The notes: generated from the sequence alone by a model not told the origin. A DNA stretch of 64,000 nucleotides from Phytohabitans sp037414955 (GCA_037414955.1 JBBEWH010000021.1:62001-126000); one strand, 5' to 3'. Positions 50,323 through 58,670 are shown, counted from the stretch's first letter. Made by a program: numbers and translations.

Positions 50323-50826
50323 TCAGACGACGAGGGCCAACCATTTCCGGTACGCCGACGCGAACGGCTCGGTGCCGTCGCCCAGCGCGCCGTAGAGCCA
50401 CTCGGCGGCGGCGCGGGCGTTCGCCACCAGGTCGTCGGGATAGCCGAACCGCTCCCGGTGCTCGGCGAACTCGTCCTCGTCGCGCAGCTCGACGGCCCCG
50501 GTGGCGCGCCGGCGCACCACGTCGAGATCGAGGTCGAAAAGGTGCACGGTGTCGCCGTCCCACGCGGCCGGGCTGGTGATGTCGCAGTAGACCTCGCTGG
50601 TGCGCGGCGGCGGGTTGAACATGCTGGTCCACCAGGCGTCATGCGGCACCAGCAGCACGAACGGGATCTGCTCCACCGAGGGCCGGCCGTGGTAGACCGA
50701 GCGCGTGCCGGCGGTGACGCCGAGCCAGATGCCCAGGTCGTCCTCGGCCAGCCGGCGAGCGGGATAGTCACGGTGCGCACCGCCGTCGTACTTACGGTAG
50801 ACGACCCGGACAATGTCGCTCGGCAT
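50323..50826 (-). CDS. DUF402 family protein
   Basis: The 167-residue DUF402 (FomD-like barrel) protein has the conserved VYCDITSPAAWDGDTVHLFD and LDVVRRRATGAVELRDEDEFAEH. Family members include nucleoside phosphatase-like enzymes. Here the substrate is unknown. The ATG at 50826 follows TAGGGT (50839-50834) by 7 nt. Divergent from the helicase. Confidence 0.85.
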   Translation of the reverse strand: MPSDIVRVVYRKYDGGAHRDYPARRLAEDDLGIWLGVTAGTRSVYHGRPSVEQIPFVLLVPHDAWWTSMFNPPPRTSEVYCDITSPAAWDGDTVHLFDLDLDVVRRRATGAVELRDEDEFAEHRERFGYPDDLVANARAAAEWLYGALGDGTEPFASAYRKWLALVV

Positions 50827-50955
50827 GCACCGCACCCTAACCGATGCCGATGACACCTCTATGACTCTGTGTCCGTCTTTGCCGTCCCGTGATCTCCACC
50901 GTGCACAAGCGGCGAACCGCCTGTGGATAACCACCACGGTGTCGGTCCGGCCCGG

Positions 50956-50961
50956 TACCGT
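50956..50961 (+). promoter_or_regulatory. -10 box of leaderless helicase gene
   Basis: TACCGT ends 6 nt before the GTG at 50968. Confidence 0.5.
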
Positions 50962-50967
50962 CTCAGC

Positions 50968-53013
50968 GTGACCGCCGCACCCGCCACCGCCCCGCCGTCA
51001 ACGCCTCGACCGCGGTCCGGGGGCCAGCCCACGGTCGACGACCTGCTGGCCGCCGCGGTCGGCGCGGTGCCGGGCGGCGCCGCGCGGCCGGGGCAGCAGC
51101 TGATGGCCCAGGCGATCGCGGACGCCGTCGACAGCGGCGACCACCTGCTCGTCCAGGCCGGCACCGGCACCGGCAAGTCGCTGGCCTACCTGGCGCCGGC
51201 GCTGCTGGTCGACGGCCCGGTGGTGGTGTCGACGGCCACGCTGGCGCTCCAGTCCCAGCTCGTCGACCACGACCTGCCGCGGTTGGCCGACGCGGTCGAG
51301 CCGGTGCTGCGCCGGCGCCCGACCTTCGCCGTGCTCAAGGGCCGCCATCACTACCTGTGCATGGCGCGGCTGGACAACTCGTCGGAAGACGAGCCGGCCG
51401 ACGCGCTCTTCGATTCACCGGGCAGCGGCGGCACCCGCTGGCTCGGCGAGGCGGGCCGGTTGGGCAAGCAGATCCAGCGGCTCCGCGAGTGGTCGGAGAA
51501 GACCGCGACCGGCGACCGCGACGAGCTGGACCCCGGCGTCGACGACCAAGCCTGGCGGCTGGTCTCCATGCCGGCGCGCGAGTGTGTCGGCGCCCAGCGC
51601 TGCCCCTACGGGGCGGAGTGCTTCGCCGAGGCGTCCCGGGCCCGCGCCCGCGAGGCGGACATCGTGGTCACCAACCACAGCCTGCTGGCGGTCGACATGA
51701 TCGCCGGGCGGCACATCGTGCCGCCACACAAGCTCCTCGTCGTCGACGAGGCGCACGAGCTGGCCGACCGGGTCTCGTCCGCGTCGCAGGCCGAGCTGAC
51801 CCCTGACCTCATCGACCGGGCCGCCCGGCGGGCGCGCGCGTTCGTGCCCGCGCCGGCGTTCGAGTCGCTGGGCGAGGCCGGCGACGCGCTGACGGTCGGC
51901 CTCGCGGAAGCGCCCGCCGGCCGGATCACCGGCGAGCTGCCGGCCGCGCTGCGCGAGGCGTGCACGCTGCTCGACGCGGCCACCCGGGCGGCGCTCACCG
52001 GCATCGGCGACATCAAGGCCGACGACTCCGACCCGGTGCGCAAGCAGCAGGCCAAGGCCGTGCTCGACGAGCTGGCCAAGACGGCCCAGCGGCTGCTGGA
52101 AGAGGCCGACCACGACGTGGCCTGGGTCGAGAAACCGGAAGGCGGCGGCGGGAACCGCCGGGCCCTCGTGGTCGCCCCGCTGTCCGTCGCGGGCCTGCTC
52201 GCCACCCATCTGTACGACGAACGCACGGTCGTCGCCACCTCCGCCACGCTCACGTTGGGCGGCCGCTTCGACACGGTCGCCCGCGCGCTGGGTCTGGACG
52301 CCGCGCCCCCGGCGAAGGCTCTTGACCAGAGCGACGACGACCTGGGCTGGAAGTCGCTCGACGTCGGGTCGCCGTTCGACTATCCGCGCCAGGGCATCCT
52401 CTACGTCGCCGCCCACCTGCCCCGGCCGCAGCAGTCCGGCCTGCCCGACGCCGCCGGCGAGGAGCTGCTCACGCTCGTCGACGCGCTCGGCGGGCGCACC
52501 CTCGGACTCTTCTCCTCTCGACGGGCCGCACAGCAGGCCGCGGAGCTGGTACGGGCGCGCACCGACCTGACCGTGCTGCTCCAGGGCGAAGAGGCGCTGC
52601 CGCTGCTGGTGCGGCGCTTCCGCGAAGACCGGTCGAGCTGCCTGTTCGGCGTGATGTCGCTGTGGCAGGGCGTCGACGTGCCGGGCGACGCGTGCCAGCT
52701 CGTGGTGATCGACCGGTTGCCGTTCCCGCGGCCCGACGAGCCTCTCGCCGCGGCTCGGGCGGCCGCGGTCGACGCGACGGGCGGCTCGGGGTTCGCGGCG
52801 GTCAGCGTGCCCATCGCCGCGATCCGGCTCGCGCAGGGAGTGGGTCGGCTCATCCGGTCGACCGGCGACAAGGGCGTCGTCGCGGTGCTCGATTCGCGGC
52901 TGGAGACAGCCAAGGGCTACGGCGCGTTCCTCCGCAAGTCACTGCCGCCGTTCTGGTACACGACGCGCCACGACGTCGCCGCCGGCGCCCTGAAGCGCCT
53001 AGCCACCTCCTAG
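50968..53013 (+). CDS. DinG/XPD-type Fe-S ATP-dependent DNA helicase
   Basis: The 681-residue SF2 helicase has Walker A in QAGTGTGKSLAYLAP, four probable Fe-S cysteines (HYLCMARL, then ECVGAQRCPYGAECFAEA), the DEAH box (LLVVDEAHELADR), an SAT-like motif (VVATSATLTLGGRF) and the motif VI region (RLAQGVGRLIRSTGDKGVVA). It probably unwinds damaged or structured DNA 5' to 3'. The GTG at 50968 follows TACCGT. An in-frame upstream GTG/ATG extension (50923) overlaps the promoter. Confidence 0.93.
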   Translation: MTAAPATAPPSTPRPRSGGQPTVDDLLAAAVGAVPGGAARPGQQLMAQAIADAVDSGDHLLVQAGTGTGKSLAYLAPALLVDGPVVVSTATLALQSQLVDHDLPRLADAVEPVLRRRPTFAVLKGRHHYLCMARLDNSSEDEPADALFDSPGSGGTRWLGEAGRLGKQIQRLREWSEKTATGDRDELDPGVDDQAWRLVSMPARECVGAQRCPYGAECFAEASRARAREADIVVTNHSLLAVDMIAGRHIVPPHKLLVVDEAHELADRVSSASQAELTPDLIDRAARRARAFVPAPAFESLGEAGDALTVGLAEAPAGRITGELPAALREACTLLDAATRAALTGIGDIKADDSDPVRKQQAKAVLDELAKTAQRLLEEADHDVAWVEKPEGGGGNRRALVVAPLSVAGLLATHLYDERTVVATSATLTLGGRFDTVARALGLDAAPPAKALDQSDDDLGWKSLDVGSPFDYPRQGILYVAAHLPRPQQSGLPDAAGEELLTLVDALGGRTLGLFSSRRAAQQAAELVRARTDLTVLLQGEEALPLLVRRFREDRSSCLFGVMSLWQGVDVPGDACQLVVIDRLPFPRPDEPLAAARAAAVDATGGSGFAAVSVPIAAIRLAQGVGRLIRSTGDKGVVAVLDSRLETAKGYGAFLRKSLPPFWYTTRHDVAAGALKRLATS

Positions 53014-53033
53014 CCCGGCGCCGCGCCACCTTC

Positions 53034-53108
53034 CATGATCAAGGCGTCCCTCACGTCGGCTGTGGTGTAGGGGCGGTGGGCGGGGACTACAGGGACGCCT
53101 TGATCATG
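53034..53108. repeat. Palindrome family A, copy A17 (expanded, 75 nt)
   Basis: CATGATCAAGGCGTCCCTC and AGGGACGCCTTGATCATG are intact; the centre is a G-rich 38-nt stretch instead of the usual stem. A second GATCATGG follows at 53118-53125 and gives the stop of the permease. Confidence 0.88.
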
Positions 53109-53120
53109 GAAGGTGGATGA

Positions 53121-54374
53121 TCATGGAGTGGTGGCCCTGACCACGACGGCGTCCGGGGGTGCCTCGGGAGGGCGCCGCCGGGCGAGCCGGCGCACGGCGG
53201 TGTTCAGCACCGCGACCAGCGGCACCGCCACCAGCGCGCCCACGATGCCGGCGAGCACCACGCCACCCGCGATGGCCACGATCACGGCGAGCGGGTGGAT
53301 GGCCACCGCCCGCCCCATGATCACCGGCTGGAGCACGTGCCCTTCCAGTTGCTGCACGGCGATCACCGCGCCGAGCAGGATCAGGGCGGTCACCCAGCCG
53401 CTGTCGACCAGCGCGATGAGCACCGCGACGGCGCCGGACAAGGTGGCGCCGACGATCGGTATGAACGCGCCGAGGAAGACCAGCGCGGCGAGCGGCACCG
53501 GGAACGGCACGCCCAGGATCCAGACCGCGACGCCGATACCCACCGCGTCGATGAATGCCACCAGCACGGTGGCGCGCACGTAGGCGACGAGGGTCAGCCA
53601 GCTCGCGCGCCCCGCGTCGTCGACCTGCCAGCGCGCCCGCAACGGCAGCAGCCGCACGATGAACCGCCAGATGCGGCCGCCGTCCCGGAGGAAGAAGAAC
53701 GTCGCGAACAGCACCAGGAACATGCCGGTCAACACCTCGAAGACGGTGGTCGCGGTGGAGACCGCACCGCCGGTGAGCGTCTCGGTGTTTCGTTCCAGCC
53801 ACGACTCCGCGGTGTCGATGTAGTTGTCGAGCTGCCTGTCGGACAGCTGCAACGGGCCGGTCTGGAGCCAGTTCTGGATCTGCCGGACACCGCCGGTGGC
53901 GCTCTCGGTGAGCTGGGGCAGGCCGTCGATGAACTCGGTGATGACCAGCGTGAGCGTGCCCGCGACCGCGGCCAGGCCGCCGATGAGGACGACGGCGGTG
54001 GCGAGCGACCGCGGGAACCCGGCCCGCAGCAGCCAGCTCACCGCCGGGGCGAGCAGCGCCGACAGCAACATCGCGATCAGCAGCGGAATGATCACGATGT
54101 GCACGGTGCTGATGACCCGGATGAGCGCCCAGCCGAGCACGCCGATGACGATGAGCCGCCAGGACCACGCCGCCGCGATGCGCAGCCCGTGCGGCACGTC
54201 GGCGTCGTCGCGGCTCGATGTGGACTGATGCATCGAGTCGCCGTTGGTCGGCGGCGGTGGCGGTTCCTCGCGGTACTCGCCGTTGCCGGCCTCCGCGCGC
54301 CGTGCGCGCACCGACTCCCGGCCCGCCTCGAACGCCCGCCGCAAGTTCACGCGGACCCGTTCTGCCCGGCTCAA
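53121..54374 (-). CDS. AI-2E family (PerM-like) transporter
   Basis: About 417-residue membrane protein with a long charged N-terminus, eight predicted membrane segments and the AI-2E family motifs FLVLFATFFFLRDGGRI and FIPIVGATLSGAVAVLIAL, then QQLEGHVLQPVIMGRAV. Members export small molecules or exchange ions. Substrate unknown. I prefer the TTG at 54374, since GAGGTGG lies upstream and a duplicated copy of this segment also begins with TTG. Other starts (GTG 54383, GTG 54401, ATG 54233) are possible. Confidence 0.82.
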   Translation of the reverse strand: MSRAERVRVNLRRAFEAGRESVRARRAEAGNGEYREEPPPPPTNGDSMHQSTSSRDDADVPHGLRIAAAWSWRLIVIGVLGWALIRVISTVHIVIIPLLIAMLLSALLAPAVSWLLRAGFPRSLATAVVLIGGLAAVAGTLTLVITEFIDGLPQLTESATGGVRQIQNWLQTGPLQLSDRQLDNYIDTAESWLERNTETLTGGAVSTATTVFEVLTGMFLVLFATFFFLRDGGRIWRFIVRLLPLRARWQVDDAGRASWLTLVAYVRATVLVAFIDAVGIGVAVWILGVPFPVPLAALVFLGAFIPIVGATLSGAVAVLIALVDSGWVTALILLGAVIAVQQLEGHVLQPVIMGRAVAIHPLAVIVAIAGGVVLAGIVGALVAVPLVAVLNTAVRRLARRRPPEAPPDAVVVRATTP

Positions 54375-54453
54375 CTCACCCACCTCACACCGACTCCCCA
54401 CCCGCCTCGAACGCCCGCCTCGAACTCACACGGACCCGCTCGACCCGACTCAA
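54311..54453. repeat. Imperfect 64-nt duplication of the AI-2E gene 5' end
   Basis: Unit 1 (54311-54374, inside the gene) and unit 2 (54390-54453, upstream) align without gaps and differ at roughly a dozen positions. Both begin, on the minus strand, with TTGAG.CGG. Confidence 0.8.
54385..54453 (-). CDS. Upstream peptide (22 aa) paralogous to AI-2E N-terminus
   Basis: The TTG at 54453 has AGGAGG 6 nt upstream and reads SRVERVRVSSRRAFEAGGES, ending in TGA 10 nt before the AI-2E TTG. It matches the AI-2E N-terminus SRAERVRVNLRRAFEAGRES. The strong Shine-Dalgarno suggests it is translated and could couple translation to the main gene. Confidence 0.5.
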   Translation of the reverse strand: MSRVERVRVSSRRAFEAGGESV

Positions 54454-54599
54454 GTCCGCCTCCTGACTGGAGAAATCGGCGTCCCCACCGTATCCGCCGG
54501 CAACCCACCAATCTCCACCATTCGCCCCTGATTCTTCCCCCACATCGCGGACCCAACCACCCCGCGCGGCCAGGTACGCGGCGCGGTAGCGTTCGGGTC

Positions 54600-54938
54600 G
54601 TGACCGCCAATGCCGACCTCGATCAAGGACTGCCGATCCGGCTGCTGCACGACCGTGTCCTCGTCAGGTTGGAGGGCAAGGAAGGTGAGCGCCGATCCGC
54701 CGTGGGCATCGTCATTCCGGCGACCGCCTCGATGGGGCGCCGGCTTTCCTGGGCAATCGCGGTGGGGGTGGGCCCGCACGTCCGATCCATCGTGGCCGGT
54801 GACCGGGTGCTCTTCGACCCCGACGACCGCTCCGAGGTCGAGTTGCACGGACGCGAATACGTGCTGCTCCGCGAGCGCGACGTGCACGCCGTCGCGGCCC
54901 AGCGGGTCGAGCCGGACTCGACCGGCCTCTACCTCTAG
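54600..54938 (+). CDS. GroES-like (Cpn10 fold) protein
   Basis: The 112-residue single-domain protein of the chaperonin-10 fold shows IRLLHDRVLVRLEGKEGERR, GIVIPATAS, DRVLFDPDDRSEVELHGREY and VLLRERDVHAV. It lacks a neighbouring groEL and differs from housekeeping GroES in the mobile loop, so it may be a specialised cochaperonin or a non-chaperone relative. The GTG at 54600 follows TAGCGT (54587-54592) by 7 nt. Confidence 0.82.
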   Translation: MTANADLDQGLPIRLLHDRVLVRLEGKEGERRSAVGIVIPATASMGRRLSWAIAVGVGPHVRSIVAGDRVLFDPDDRSEVELHGREYVLLRERDVHAVAAQRVEPDSTGLYL

Positions 54939-54940
54939 CC

Positions 54941-54996
54941 CATGATCAAGGCGTCCCTCAAGTTGCTATAACGACTACAGGGACGCCTTGATCATG
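54941..54996. repeat. Palindrome family A, copy A18 (56 nt)
   Basis: Centre CAAGTTGCTATAACGACTACAG. Convergent GroES-like and PrsW genes; the right tip gives the PrsW TGA. Confidence 0.9.
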
Positions 54997-56563
54997 GGCG
55001 ATAGGCCCACGGCGGGGGCGGCGGCGCCCAGGGTTGGGGCGGGCCCCACATCGGCGGTGGCGGTGGCGGGGTCAGCACGACCGGAATCGGCACCACCGGG
55101 TGCTCCGGTGCGTCGAAGGTGCGCGTAACGCCATCGGGGAACCGCAGGTGATACCGGGTGCCGTCCCAGAGGGCCGCCGGTGCCTGCGGGTCGCGACCCA
55201 CGAACACCTGCCGGTATGCGGCGATGTCGGCGAGCAGCCGGCGCTCCTCCGCCGCGGCGCGCGCCGCGCCTTCGGGCGTGGGGTCCAGCTCACGACGCAT
55301 CTCATCGCGCAGCAACGCCAGGCGGGTGGCCGCGAACTGATACCCGCGCATCGCCCGGAGCCCCGGGTCACCGGCGACCCGGCGGGCCCACCGCCGGGCG
55401 GAGTGCCGGCGGCCGAGGCTGCCGAGCGCGGCCACCTCGGGCGGCGACAGCCAGCCGGCCCGGACGTAGTCGGGCAGCATGCGCTCGGTCAGCCGGCCCT
55501 CCCAGCCGCGCAGCCACACCGCCAGGCCCACCATGCCGAAGAAGATCGGCACCATCACCCCGATGTAGCCGTACAGCATGATCAGCTGTTGCCCGGTCAC
55601 CTGGACCAGCGTCGGCACCAGGTTCCAGGTGCCGTGCAGCATCATGGCGAGCAGGAGGCCGGCGATCGGCGCGAGCCAGCGCAGCCACGGCTCCCGGGAG
55701 CGGGCGGCGATGCCGAGCCCCACGCCGGTCATCGACGTGAACAGCGGGTGCGCGAAGCCGAAAATCAGGATGCGGGCGATGAAGAGCAGGAAGACCATCT
55801 GCGCGCCGGTGGCCGGACCGTACTGCTCGGCGCCCGTCGCGTAGCCGTGCCCGCCGAGGTAGAGGATGTTCTCCACCATCGCGAAGCCGATCGCGGAAAG
55901 TCCACAGTAGACCAGTCCGTCGGTGACGCCGGAGAACTCCCGGCGCCGCCGCCAGAGCAGCAGGAAGGGGCCGAGCGCCTTCGTCAGCTCCTCGATGAAC
56001 GGCGCGACCAGCACCGCGACCAGTGCCTCGGGGACGCCCCACCGCTCGAAAACCCAGGCCATCGACGAGTTCACGGCCAACGCCGCCGCGGTCGAGACGA
56101 ACGCCCCCCAGGCGAAGCAGAACAGCAGGTATCTGATCGGCTCTGGCTCGTAGCGGTCGAGCCAGAGGAAGCACGCGACGAGCACGGGCACCGGCAGGAC
56201 GGCCGCGATCAGGCCGACGATCAACCCGGTGATGCCGATGTTGAAGCCGAGGAAGACCAGCATGCCGATCGCGCAGAGAGCGATGAACGCGATGACACTG
56301 CCGATCTGCACTCCGCGCCGCCACCCCAGCCGCCCCTTCGCGACCGGCTCCCCAGGCATCGCCGACCAGCCGCCCGCTCCTACCACCCCCGGCGTCCCGG
56401 GTCCCCCGGGCGCTCCTGGTCCACCGGCCGCTCCGGTCACCCCCGACGCTCCAGCCCCACCGGCCGCCCCGTCAGCCGCCCCGGTAGCCGCAGGCGTTCC
56501 CGGCCCACCGGGCGCTCCGGTCACTCCCGGCGGCGGGGACGGCGGCGACGCGGAGGGCTCCAT
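54992..56563 (-). CDS. PrsW family intramembrane metalloprotease with Gly-rich N-terminus
   Basis: The 523-residue protein has a long low-complexity head (about 12-65) with Gly at nearly every third position (GAPGGPGTP, GAAGGPGAPGGPGTPG), recalling collagen-like repeats. The membrane core follows with PrsW motifs: FIEELTKALGPFLLL (glutamates), FAMVENILYL, HPLFTSMTGVG and MMLHGTWN. PrsW cleaves membrane-anchored anti-sigma factors in Bacillus, so a regulatory protease is likely. The C-terminal cytoplasmic region is Pro-rich at the end. ATG 56563 follows TAGGCT (56576-56571) by 7 nt. Confidence 0.88.
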   Translation of the reverse strand: MEPSASPPSPPPGVTGAPGGPGTPAATGAADGAAGGAGASGVTGAAGGPGAPGGPGTPGVVGAGGWSAMPGEPVAKGRLGWRRGVQIGSVIAFIALCAIGMLVFLGFNIGITGLIVGLIAAVLPVPVLVACFLWLDRYEPEPIRYLLFCFAWGAFVSTAAALAVNSSMAWVFERWGVPEALVAVLVAPFIEELTKALGPFLLLWRRRREFSGVTDGLVYCGLSAIGFAMVENILYLGGHGYATGAEQYGPATGAQMVFLLFIARILIFGFAHPLFTSMTGVGLGIAARSREPWLRWLAPIAGLLLAMMLHGTWNLVPTLVQVTGQQLIMLYGYIGVMVPIFFGMVGLAVWLRGWEGRLTERMLPDYVRAGWLSPPEVAALGSLGRRHSARRWARRVAGDPGLRAMRGYQFAATRLALLRDEMRRELDPTPEGAARAAAEERRLLADIAAYRQVFVGRDPQAPAALWDGTRYHLRFPDGVTRTFDAPEHPVVPIPVVLTPPPPPPMWGPPQPWAPPPPPWAYRP

Positions 56564-56640
56564 GGCGCCAAGCCTAACCGGATCCACCCCCGTCCCCGCC
56601 CTCCACAGGACCGCCGCCGTCACGGCGCCCCCTTCTCGTT

Positions 56641-56697
56641 GATCGAGGCGTTATCGTCGCGAGTTGATCTATAAACCACGACGATAAGCCCTCGATC
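56641..56697. repeat. Palindrome family C, solitary copy
   Basis: GATCGAGGCGTTATCGTCG and CGACGATAAGCCCTCGATC pair with two swapped bases around GAGTTGATCTATAAACCA. The loop is the reverse complement of the one at 46550-46566, so it is the same family in opposite orientation. It lies between codirectional FUSC and PrsW genes. Confidence 0.75.
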
Positions 56698-56772
56698 GCG
56701 GGGCAAACGCGACGCGGGACCGTACCCCCCCCGGAGCGGACGCGGGCGACAGGGGGTCCGGAGAATCAGGGG

Positions 56773-57897
56773 CTAGCGGTCGGACAGGTGGCGGCCGACC
56801 GCGCGGCGCACCAGGCGTTGCGCCTCTTCCGCCTCGATCCCGGACGCCCGGACCAGGTCGATCGCCGCCGACCGCACCTGCGCCACGATCACGCTGCCGG
56901 AGAAACCCACGCCGGCGGCGTACCCCAGACCGGCCTCGCTCGCGGCCCGCAGCGCCCGCTCCCGGGTCGCCACCGGTTCCACCGCGTCGGCGAGCTCCCG
57001 CTCCAGCCAGCTCACCGCCTCGCCGAGCGAGCGCACCGCCGCCACCAGTTCGTCGGGCACCGGCTCGCCGTCGCCGATCATGGCGATCGCGCGCCGCACC
57101 AGCACCCGGCTGTTCCGCAGCGCCCGCGCGACGAACTCCGCCGCATCGACGTACTGGCCGAGGGCCCCGCGCGTGCGCCACCGCACCGGCGCGAGCGTCG
57201 CGGTCTCGCTCGCGGCATCCATGGCGTCCTGCAGGCGTCGCAGGTCGCCCTCCGCGGCACGCATCCGCGCGAGCACCCCGTCCGCCAGCGCACGATCGCG
57301 CGCGGCGAGCGCCGCCGCGGTCTCGGTCAACCCCTGTCCGAGTACGTCGAGCGCCGGTCGCGCCGCGCGGCTGACCACGGTCAGCGGGTTGAGCGGCAGC
57401 AGCAGCGCCATGACGCCCAAGCCGATCAGTCCACCGACCAACGCGTCCACGAACCGCCCGAACGAAACGCCCTGACTCGGTGGCGTCAGCGTCGCCACCA
57501 GTACCGCCGAGGACGCCGCCTGCGTGATCAATGCCGAGCCGCTGCCGAAGAAGATCGCCGTGACGATGGCGAGCACGACGACCAGTCCCACCTGCACCGG
57601 CCCGGTGCCGATGAACCAGATCAGGGCGTCGCCGATGCCGATGCCGATGGCCACCCCGATCACCAGCTCGACGGTGCGGCGCAACCGCTGCCCGACGGAC
57701 ACCGCGAGCGTGATGACGGCCGCGATCGGAGCGAAGAAGGGGGCGCGGTGCCCGATCACGTCGTGCGCGACGAACCACGCGAGCCCGGCGGCGACACCGG
57801 CCTGCGACGCGAGCAGCGCGTTGGCGCGTACCCGGCGCGCGCGGTCCCGCAGCGAGGTTCTGGTGCGCCTGACCAGCGCCTCGGTAGCGACCGCCAT
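56773..57897 (-). CDS. FUSC family aromatic-acid-exporter-like membrane protein
   Basis: The 374-residue protein has a FUSC-type N-terminal membrane half (FFAPIAAVITLAVSVGQRLRR, TVELVIGVAIGIGIGDAL, LITQAASSAVLVATL) and a helical cytoplasmic C-terminal half. Members export aromatic acids. Single-half proteins of this size assemble as multimers. ATG 57897 follows TAGGGT (57909-57904) by 6 nt. Confidence 0.85.
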   Translation of the reverse strand: MAVATEALVRRTRTSLRDRARRVRANALLASQAGVAAGLAWFVAHDVIGHRAPFFAPIAAVITLAVSVGQRLRRTVELVIGVAIGIGIGDALIWFIGTGPVQVGLVVVLAIVTAIFFGSGSALITQAASSAVLVATLTPPSQGVSFGRFVDALVGGLIGLGVMALLLPLNPLTVVSRAARPALDVLGQGLTETAAALAARDRALADGVLARMRAAEGDLRRLQDAMDAASETATLAPVRWRTRGALGQYVDAAEFVARALRNSRVLVRRAIAMIGDGEPVPDELVAAVRSLGEAVSWLERELADAVEPVATRERALRAASEAGLGYAAGVGFSGSVIVAQVRSAAIDLVRASGIEAEEAQRLVRRAVGRHLSDR

Positions 57898-57933
57898 GCC
57901 GGCACCCTACCCCGCATGATCGCCCCCCACCCC

Positions 57934-57989
57934 CATGATCAGGGCGTCCTTCATGTAGTAAGAGCTACATGAAGGACGCCCTGATCATG
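57934..57989. repeat. Palindrome family A, copy A19 (56 nt, compensated variant, divergent)
   Basis: Same paired AGGG/CCCT change as A11, plus an inner stem CATGTAG/CTACATG in which both arms differ from the common CAAGT/ACTTG. Almost perfect palindrome. It lies between divergent FUSC and HD genes, and its right tip overlaps the putative HD ATG. Confidence 0.92.
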
Positions 57990-58601
57990 GGAGGGTGGCG
58001 GCGCGCGGTGCGCGCGGCCGGGGCGGCCGCCGGGGATGCCGCGGTCGATCGGGTCGGCGCCGCGCTGCTGGACCGGTGGCGGGAGCCGCACCGGCACTAC
58101 CACACCGTGGCACACCTCACCACCATGCTGTCCATTGTGGAGCAGTACGGCGAAGCGGCGGAGGTGCGGCTGGCCACCTGGTACCACGACGCCGTCTACG
58201 ATCCCCGGGCGGCGGGCGACGCCAACGAGCGGGCCAGCGCCGCGCTCGCCCGCACCGAGTTGACCGCCCTGGGCGTCCCCGCACCCGCGGTCGCCGAGGT
58301 GCACCGGCTCGTGCTGCTGACGGCGAGCCACTCGCCCCCGCCCACGGACGCCGCCGGTGCGCTGCTCTGCGACGCCGACCTCGCGATCCTGGCCAGTGCG
58401 CCCGCCGACTACGACCGGTACGCCGACGCGGTGCGCCGGGAGTACGCCCACGTGCCCGACCAGGCCTTCCGCACGGGCCGGGCAGCGGTGCTCAAGACCC
58501 TGCTCGCCCTGCCCACCCTGTACCGAGCGGTCCCGCCCGCTGCGGAGTGGGAGGTTCGCGCCCGCACCAACCTCCACCGCGAACTAGCGACCCTCTCATG
58601 A
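57987..58601 (+). CDS. HD domain metal-dependent phosphohydrolase-like protein
   Basis: The 204-residue HD-superfamily protein has HRHYHTVAHLTTML (first His pair), ATWYHDAVYDP (HD motif) and CDADLAILA later. Related actinobacterial proteins lack known substrates. The ATG at 57987 lies in the tip of palindrome A19; a GTG at 58008 with GGAGGG upstream is an alternative. The TGA is in A20. Confidence 0.8.
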   Translation: MGGWRRAVRAAGAAAGDAAVDRVGAALLDRWREPHRHYHTVAHLTTMLSIVEQYGEAAEVRLATWYHDAVYDPRAAGDANERASAALARTELTALGVPAPAVAEVHRLVLLTASHSPPPTDAAGALLCDADLAILASAPADYDRYADAVRREYAHVPDQAFRTGRAAVLKTLLALPTLYRAVPPAAEWEVRARTNLHRELATLS

Positions 58602-58652
58602 TCAAGGCGTCCCTCAAGTAGTTAGAACAACTTGAGGGACGCCTTGATCATG
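58597..58652. repeat. Palindrome family A, copy A20 (56 nt)
   Basis: CAAGTAGTTAGAACAACTTG centre. Left arm gives the HD TGA; the codirectional DUF4031 gene follows. Confidence 0.9.
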
Positions 58653-58670
58653 GGAGGCGCCGGGTCGCGC

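Noticed and set aside
53295..54599. Plus-strand upstream extension of the GroES-like gene across the AI-2E gene
   Set aside because: The extension is antisense to membrane segments of a recognisable transporter. The leaderless GTG at 54600 gives a normal Cpn10 length.
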